Below are positions 5,491 through 5,681 of a DNA stretch of 5,681 bases, one piece after another. The number at the start of each line of letters is the position of its first letter. The first letter of the stretch is position 1. Under the pieces are notes generated by a model. It worked only from the letters and a program-made list of their open reading frames with translations, was not told where the DNA came from and did no database searches. The translations under genes were made by a program, and so were the position numbers. Source of the DNA: Flavobacteriales bacterium UBA2426 (GTDB lineage Bacteria; Bacteroidota; Bacteroidia; Flavobacteriales_F; PHOS-HE28); NCBI GenBank assembly GCA_002342985.1, contig DDRC01000117.1, positions 1-5,681 on the forward strand, written 5' to 3'.

Positions 5491-5681
5491 ACCTTACCCG
5501 CATCGCCATCGAGCGCCCGTCGCTCATCATCGTCCTCTTTGGTGTGCTCTTCCTCGGCGGCATCGTGGCCTACAAGGGCCTGGGCGTGGAAATGATGCCC
5601 GACTTCAGCCAGCCGGTGATCACCATCCGCACCATGTACCCGGGGGCCGCGCCCGAGGAAGTGGCAAACAGCGCGACCCCG
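5487..5681 (+). CDS. RND multidrug efflux pump, AcrB/HAE1 type (N-terminus only, cut by right edge)
   Basis: The first 65 residues of an inner-membrane proton-driven RND transporter, normally about 1,000-1,050 residues, are visible. A short amphipathic start (MNLTRIAIERPSL) precedes the first transmembrane helix (about 12-29). The periplasmic entry then reads GLGVEMMPDFSQPVITIRTM and YPGAAPEEVAN. The pattern P-D...P-V-I-T-I-x-T-x-YPGA-x-PEEV is typical of the HAE1 (hydrophobe/amphiphile) class; metal pumps of the HME class usually have VDAVPDITNVQVQ and APGLSPEEVE instead. The catalytic Asp residues of helix 4 lie beyond the window. An AAGG lies 3 bases before the ATG at 5487, and the mini-ORF stop overlaps that ATG. 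The final visible residues (NSATP) depart from the usual N-x-V-T-x-P; this may be natural variation or lower sequence quality at the edge. Confidence 0.9.
   Translation, partial: MNLTRIAIERPSLIIVLFGVLFLGGIVAYKGLGVEMMPDFSQPVITIRTMYPGAAPEEVANSATP

Noticed and set aside
4787..5563. Long minus-strand open frame (258 codons) opposite the adaptor gene
   Set aside because: It is antisense to a clear membrane fusion protein gene; the translation is low-motif and His/Gly/Arg-rich, as expected of a shadow frame in GC-rich coding DNA.
5663..5681. NSATP at the end of the RND fragment instead of the usual N-x-V-T-x-P
   Set aside because: Only a few residues at the very edge of the window; natural variation or edge sequence quality explains it equally well.

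Overview
The window looks like a chromosomal piece of a GC-rich member of the Bacteroidota. Three things suggest this, none decisive alone. The open frame running in from the left edge resembles a type IX secretion (T9SS) type A C-terminal sorting domain. The promoter candidate before the main operon has a Bacteroidota-like -7 element. One operon gene is a small His-rich lipoprotein of a kind I associate, from memory, with Flavobacteriia-type genomes.

Left third (1-1190): this part is gene-poor and partly decayed. It holds the 3' end of an unidentified, possibly T9SS-exported protein (3-284), then two closely spaced GC-rich hairpins (343-405), the second terminator-like. About 295 bases follow with no convincing gene. 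Next, on the minus strand, comes the C-terminal quarter of a tryptophanase gene (about 1158-701). It lacks the start and the PLP-lysine part and carries a probable one-base frameshift near 1089, so it is a pseudogene remnant.

Right two thirds (about 1190-5681): one tightly packed plus-strand efflux operon, cut by the right edge. The order is a small four-helix membrane protein (1234-1647), a TetR/AcrR-type repressor (1637-2218), a second small four-helix membrane protein (2225-2641), a His-rich lipoprotein (2638-3093), a TolC-type outer-membrane channel (3090-4427), a periplasmic membrane-fusion adaptor (4424-5464), and the N-terminus of an HAE1/AcrB-type RND pump (5487 onward). Most junctions overlap, and four are ATGA stop/start overlaps if a nine-codon mini-ORF bridging the adaptor and the pump is counted.

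The last three genes together encode a complete tripartite RND exporter (channel, adaptor, pump). The TetR protein very likely represses the whole transcript, including itself. A 16-bp imperfect palindrome overlapping the promoter candidate upstream of 1234 is a plausible operator. The unusual part is the accessory cargo between repressor and pump: two small integral membrane proteins and a lipoprotein with a conserved-looking Cys/Met/His motif. They hint at a metal, redox or envelope-stress connection for an otherwise ordinary drug-type RND pump.
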